NCBI RefSeq assembly: GCF_008017545.1
Contig: NZ_VRTZ01000002.1
Span: forward strand, 62,001-126,000
DNA length: 64,000 nucleotides
Direction of reading: 5' to 3'
DNA from: Homoserinibacter sp. GY 40078
Lineage (GTDB): Bacteria > Actinomycetota > Actinomycetes > Actinomycetales > Microbacteriaceae
In this document: one piece after another, positions 61,051 to 64,000 of the stretch
Position numbering within the stretch: the stretch's first letter is position 1
Layout of the letters: each line of letters starts with the position of its first letter
Translations under genes and position numbers: made by a program
The notes under the pieces: generated by a model
Told to the model about the DNA's origin: nothing
What the model saw: only the letters and a program-made list of their open reading frames with translations
Databases searched by the model: none

Positions 61051-63060
61051 TCAACGTCCCTTCTGCGGCTCGACCGCGAGGATATGGACGGGCTCGTCGA
61101 ACGCATCCAGCCGGACGTAGTTCGAGGAGCCCCACGTCCACCGGGCATCGGTGACGAGGTCGTGCACGGTGAACGATGCGTCCGGGTCGAGACCGATCGC
61201 CTCGAGGTCGAGATGCACCATCGTCTCGCGCACCGAGTGCGGGTCGACGTTGGCGACGACGATGAGGGTGTCGGCGCGTCCCGAGGGGGTGAAGGCGCCG
61301 TCGAGGTGCTTCGAGTACACGAGCACGGAGTCGTCATCGCTCCAGTGGATGCGCAGGTTGCGCAGCTGCTGCAGGGCCGGGTGGGCGCTCCTGATCCCGT
61401 TGAGCATCGTCAAATACGGCGCGAGGCTGCGCCCGGCGGCCTCGGAGCCCGCCCAGTCGCGATGCTTGTACTCGTACTTCTCGTTGTCGATGTTCTCTTC
61501 GGAGCCCGGCCGCGCGACATCCTCGAACAGCTCGTATCCGGCGTAGACGCCCCAGGAGGGCGAACCGGTCGCGGCGATCGCTGCGCGCACCTTGTAAGCG
61601 GGTCGGCCGCCGAACTGCAGGTACTCGGTCAGGATGTCGGGCGTGTTCACGAACAGGTTCGGGCGCAGATAGTCGGCCGATTCGCCCGCGATTCCGGTGA
61701 GGAACTCCTCGAGCTCGTCTTTCGTGTTCCGCCAGGTGAAGTACGTGTACGACTGGTGGAACCCGGCTCCCGCGAGCGAGTGGAGCATCGCGGGCCGAGT
61801 GAACGCCTCGGCGAGGAACACGACCTCCGGATGCCGGTCGGCGATCTCGCCGAGCAACCACTCCCAGAAGTCGAGGGGCTTCGTGTGGGGGTTGTCGACG
61901 CGGAAGATGCGCACGCCCCGCGAGATCCAGAGCTCGACGATCCGCAGGATCTCGGCGCGGATGCCCTCGGGGTCGTCGTCGAAGTTCAGGGGGTAGATGT
62001 CCTGGTACTTCTTCGGCGGGTTCTCGGCGTAGGCGATCGACCCGTCGGGGCGCCGGGTGAACCACTCCGGGTGCTCGGTGACCCAGGGGTGGTCGGGAGA
62101 GCACTGGAGGGCGAGGTCGAGAGCGACCTCGAGACCGTTGGCTTCGGCCTGCCGGACGAAGAACCGGAAGTCGGCGAGGCCGCCGAGGTCCGGGTGGATG
62201 GCGTCGTGCCCGCCCTCTGCTGCACCGATCGCCCAGGGGCTGCCGGGATCTTGGGGGCCGGCGACTGTGGAGTTGTTCGGACCCTTGCGGTGTGCGCGAC
62301 CGATCGGGTGGATGGGCGGCAGGTAGATCACGTCGAATCCCATGGCGGCGACGCCGGGCAGCCGCTTCGCGGCGGTGCGGAAGGTTCCCGACACCCAGGT
62401 GCCATCGCGCTTCAGACGCGCCCCCTCGGAGCGCGGGAAGAATTCGTACCAGCTGCCGACGGCGGCGCGGGCGGTCTCGACGATGAGCTCGACGGACTCC
62501 GACCAGGTGGTGAGCGAGCGCACGGGATGGCGCGCGAGCATCGCGACGAGCCGTCGGTCGTGCGCGACCTTCAGCCGATCTGCCGCAGAGAGGGAGGAGT
62601 CGAGGAAGGCGGTGCGCGCATCGGCCGCCGTCTTTCCGGCGATGCCCTCCAGCAGCTCGGCACCCATCGCGAACACGAGCGCCGGATCGTCGCCCGCACC
62701 GATCTTGATCTCCGCCGCATGCAGCCAGGTTGCCCAGTCGTCGCTGTAGGCGTGCACGCGGTAGCTGTGGGCACCCAGGGCGTCGGCTCGCACCTCCGCT
62801 CGCCAGCGATCGGTGCCGGGGGCGACCAGCGTCATGGGGTGCAGCGTCACGGAGCCATCGGGATGCGTCAGCTCGACCTCGGCGCCGATGATCCCGTGAC
62901 CCTCGCGGAAGACGGTCGCCTCGAAGGGCACCACCTCGCCCAGGTAGCTCTTCGCGGGCCATCGTCCCTCCGGCTGCTGGGGCGCGAGATGCCGGATCGG
63001 GATCCTCCCGATCCGGGCCGGCCGCGGGTTGGTGGCGGGGGGAGTGTGGTCGGTGGGCAC
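61051..63060 (-). CDS. glgE: maltosyltransferase GlgE
   Basis: GH13_3 alpha-1,4-glucan:maltose-1-phosphate maltosyltransferase. It extends alpha-glucans from maltose-1-phosphate made from trehalose or by GlgM. The block FDVIYLPPIHPIGRAHRKGPNN is typical of GlgE. Nucleophile and acid/base residues are in FRVDNPHTKPL and FLAEAFTRP. At 669 residues it is complete. GTG 63060 is supported by TACGGT six bases upstream on its strand (63067-63072), a leaderless start. Confidence 0.96.
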   Translation of the reverse strand: MPTDHTPPATNPRPARIGRIPIRHLAPQQPEGRWPAKSYLGEVVPFEATVFREGHGIIGAEVELTHPDGSVTLHPMTLVAPGTDRWRAEVRADALGAHSYRVHAYSDDWATWLHAAEIKIGAGDDPALVFAMGAELLEGIAGKTAADARTAFLDSSLSAADRLKVAHDRRLVAMLARHPVRSLTTWSESVELIVETARAAVGSWYEFFPRSEGARLKRDGTWVSGTFRTAAKRLPGVAAMGFDVIYLPPIHPIGRAHRKGPNNSTVAGPQDPGSPWAIGAAEGGHDAIHPDLGGLADFRFFVRQAEANGLEVALDLALQCSPDHPWVTEHPEWFTRRPDGSIAYAENPPKKYQDIYPLNFDDDPEGIRAEILRIVELWISRGVRIFRVDNPHTKPLDFWEWLLGEIADRHPEVVFLAEAFTRPAMLHSLAGAGFHQSYTYFTWRNTKDELEEFLTGIAGESADYLRPNLFVNTPDILTEYLQFGGRPAYKVRAAIAATGSPSWGVYAGYELFEDVARPGSEENIDNEKYEYKHRDWAGSEAAGRSLAPYLTMLNGIRSAHPALQQLRNLRIHWSDDDSVLVYSKHLDGAFTPSGRADTLIVVANVDPHSVRETMVHLDLEAIGLDPDASFTVHDLVTDARWTWGSSNYVRLDAFDEPVHILAVEPQKGR

Positions 63061-63066
63061 GTTCCG

Positions 63067-63072
63067 ACCGTA
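63067..63072 (-). promoter_or_regulatory. -10 element of glgE
   Basis: TACGGT on the minus strand, separated from the glgE GTG by six bases. It decides the start codon in favour of 63060 over longer in-frame starts up to 63447. Confidence 0.55.
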
Positions 63073-63453
63073 TCGCGTCGATTCGCGTCCCCCGAGGTTG
63101 GCGGCGGGGGTTGCGCGTGACTCCCGTTTGGGGGAGGGGACAACACGGTCGTCCCCCATATGTACCCCAGTGAGAAATGCGCAAGACTCCGCAACAAATA
63201 AGAAACCCCTGGTCAGAACGATTGTGAACGTGAACACCCGATTGTTCATCTGCCCCTCGCAGTGGGGGGCGGTTGTGCCCTTGTCCTCCACATGGAGGAC
63301 ACAAGAATGGGATGCGGGGCACAGAGCTCCGCCGAATGCCACTCGAAGGCAACGGCACCAACCCGAACAACACAAAACCCGAAACCCGCCAGCGCCACGC
63401 GCCTCATCTACTTGCGCGCGCTTACTCGCAGGCGCTCGAAAGGACAATCCGAA
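63073..63453. other. intergenic region between glgE and the SipW-type protein
   Basis: About 380 bases without a supported gene. It contains AT-richer stretches (AACAAATAAGAAACC near 63190; GATTGTGAACGTGAAC near 63220) that probably hold the rightward promoter, and the palindrome at 63282-63301. A ribosome-binding site GAAAGGA precedes the next ATG. Confidence 0.5.
63282..63301. promoter_or_regulatory. palindrome upstream of the SipW-type gene
   Basis: TGTCCTCC-ACAT-GGAGGACA, a perfect 8-4-8 inverted repeat 152 bases upstream of the ATG. It may be a regulator-binding site or a transcript hairpin. Confidence 0.5.
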
Positions 63454-64000
63454 ATGAACAAGGTCGCCAAGGGCACCATCGCTGCAGCCGCCGGCGTCAT
63501 CCTGCTCATGGGTGGCGCGGGTTCGCTCGCCTACTGGAACGACACCGCGAACGCCGGCCCCGCCAGCGGGAGCAACACCATCACCGCGGGAACCCTCTCG
63601 GTCGCCGCCGTCAACAACGGCACCTGGACCAAGGGCTTCTACAACAACGCCGGCACGCAGGTCACGGCTCCGGCCGCCGTCACGAGCCTCGCGAACGTGC
63701 GCCTCGTTCCCGGCAACCGCCTCGTCTACACGCAGACGTTCAACGTGAGCGCGAGCGGTGACGACCTCTACTTCACGATCGGCAGCACCTCGGGCGCCGT
63801 CACCGCGGCCTCCGTTGCCGCGGCCGACACCGCCCTCGCCGCGCAGATCAACGCCTCCGGCACCACCGCCTTCTCGGTCGCCTCGGTGACCGGCGGCAAC
63901 GTGGTCGCTTCCGGTGTCACCTCCGGCGTCTACAAGGTCAGCTCGAACACCGGCGGCCCGTCGACCATCACGGTCACCTGGACCATCGACTTCCCGTTCG
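63454..64000 (+). CDS. SipW-type signal peptide secreted protein (TasA/camelysin-like), 3'-truncated
   Basis: The first 182 residues of a secreted protein cut by the window end. The N-terminus (KVAKGTIAAAAGVILLMGG, then GSLAYWNDTANA) is the alternate-type signal peptide recognised by SipW-like signal peptidases, with the W-N-D-T segment after the hydrophobic core. The mature part is Ala/Ser/Thr/Val/Gly-rich with beta-strand character, as in TasA/camelysin fibre proteins. A SipW-type peptidase is expected downstream, outside the window. Confidence 0.8.
   Translation, partial: MNKVAKGTIAAAAGVILLMGGAGSLAYWNDTANAGPASGSNTITAGTLSVAAVNNGTWTKGFYNNAGTQVTAPAAVTSLANVRLVPGNRLVYTQTFNVSASGDDLYFTIGSTSGAVTAASVAAADTALAAQINASGTTAFSVASVTGGNVVASGVTSGVYKVSSNTGGPSTITVTWTIDFPF

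Noticed and set aside
60766-63120. 784-residue plus-strand ORF opposite glgE and glgB
   Set aside because: Antisense shadow; both glg genes have complete catalytic motifs and matching starts.

Overview
This window is a piece of a high-GC actinobacterial chromosome, most likely from the family Microbacteriaceae (a Microbacterium-like organism). The evidence is the strongly GC-rich third codon positions, frequent GTG starts, many leaderless-type promoters, F420-dependent LLM oxidoreductases, a glgE-glgB pair, DivIVA-type polar-growth proteins, and a gene order that follows the actinobacterial rnc-fpg-smc-ftsY-ffh-rpsP-rimM-trmD-rplS-lepB-rnhB-yraN-dprA-rpsB-tsf-pyrH-frr-cdsA series. The species cannot be fixed from the sequence alone. 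No rRNA, tRNA, CRISPR array, prophage or insertion sequence was seen.

Layout. 1-695: end of a class III aminotransferase. 778-9029: DUF177 (YceD), rpmF, rnc, mutM, a BI-1 membrane protein, a double GNAT protein and smc. 9052-16545: a histidine phosphatase, ftsY, an LLM oxidoreductase, a membrane protein, a gamma-carbonic-anhydrase-like protein, ffh, a second LLM oxidoreductase and a YbdK-type glutamate-cysteine ligase. 16646-23707: a DMT exporter, rpsP-khpA-rimM-trmD, map, a small membrane protein, rplS-lepB-rnhB and DUF2469. 23712-28094: an accessory stretch (YchJ, TetR-ABC exporter, GH114 lipoprotein, VOC protein, MazF/antitoxin) between two parts of the conserved series. 28257-33310: yraN, comM-like yifB, dprA, cpdA-like phosphodiesterase and xerC. 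33328-42611: M23 protein, RIO kinase, rpsB-tsf, pyrH, DUF3097, a secreted CHAP-domain protein lying between two inverted copies of a hairpin element, frr, cdsA and a DivI1A-type repeat protein. 42694-46193: a transglycosylase-like protein, a CPA1 antiporter, a small zinc-ribbon protein and an alpha/beta hydrolase. 46190-54821: AI-2E transporter, a giant hendecad coiled-coil protein, a multi-pass protein with an internal export signal, a YbbN-like protein and a GGDEF-EAL protein. 54825-58855: a membrane-anchored GH18 protein with chitin-binding modules, divergent from a processive GT2 synthase. 58857-63060: glgE-glgB. 63454-end: a SipW-type (TasA-like) secreted protein, cut by the window edge.

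How they work together. The first two thirds is translation, tRNA/rRNA maturation, SRP targeting (Ffh, FtsY, LepB), chromosome segregation and recombination (SMC, XerC, DprA). The last third is envelope-centred: apical-growth scaffold candidates, peptidoglycan-active enzymes, a candidate c-di-GMP/exopolysaccharide module (GGDEF-EAL, GT2, GH18) and alpha-glucan synthesis through maltose-1-phosphate.

The least expected signals are: an approximately 82-nt palindromic element found both upstream of smc and inside the smc reading frame; 57-nt hairpin elements in inverted orientation around the CHAP gene; an uninterrupted run of about 42 eleven-residue repeats in the 738-aa coiled-coil protein; and the GGDEF-EAL/GH18/GT2 cluster followed by a TasA-like protein.
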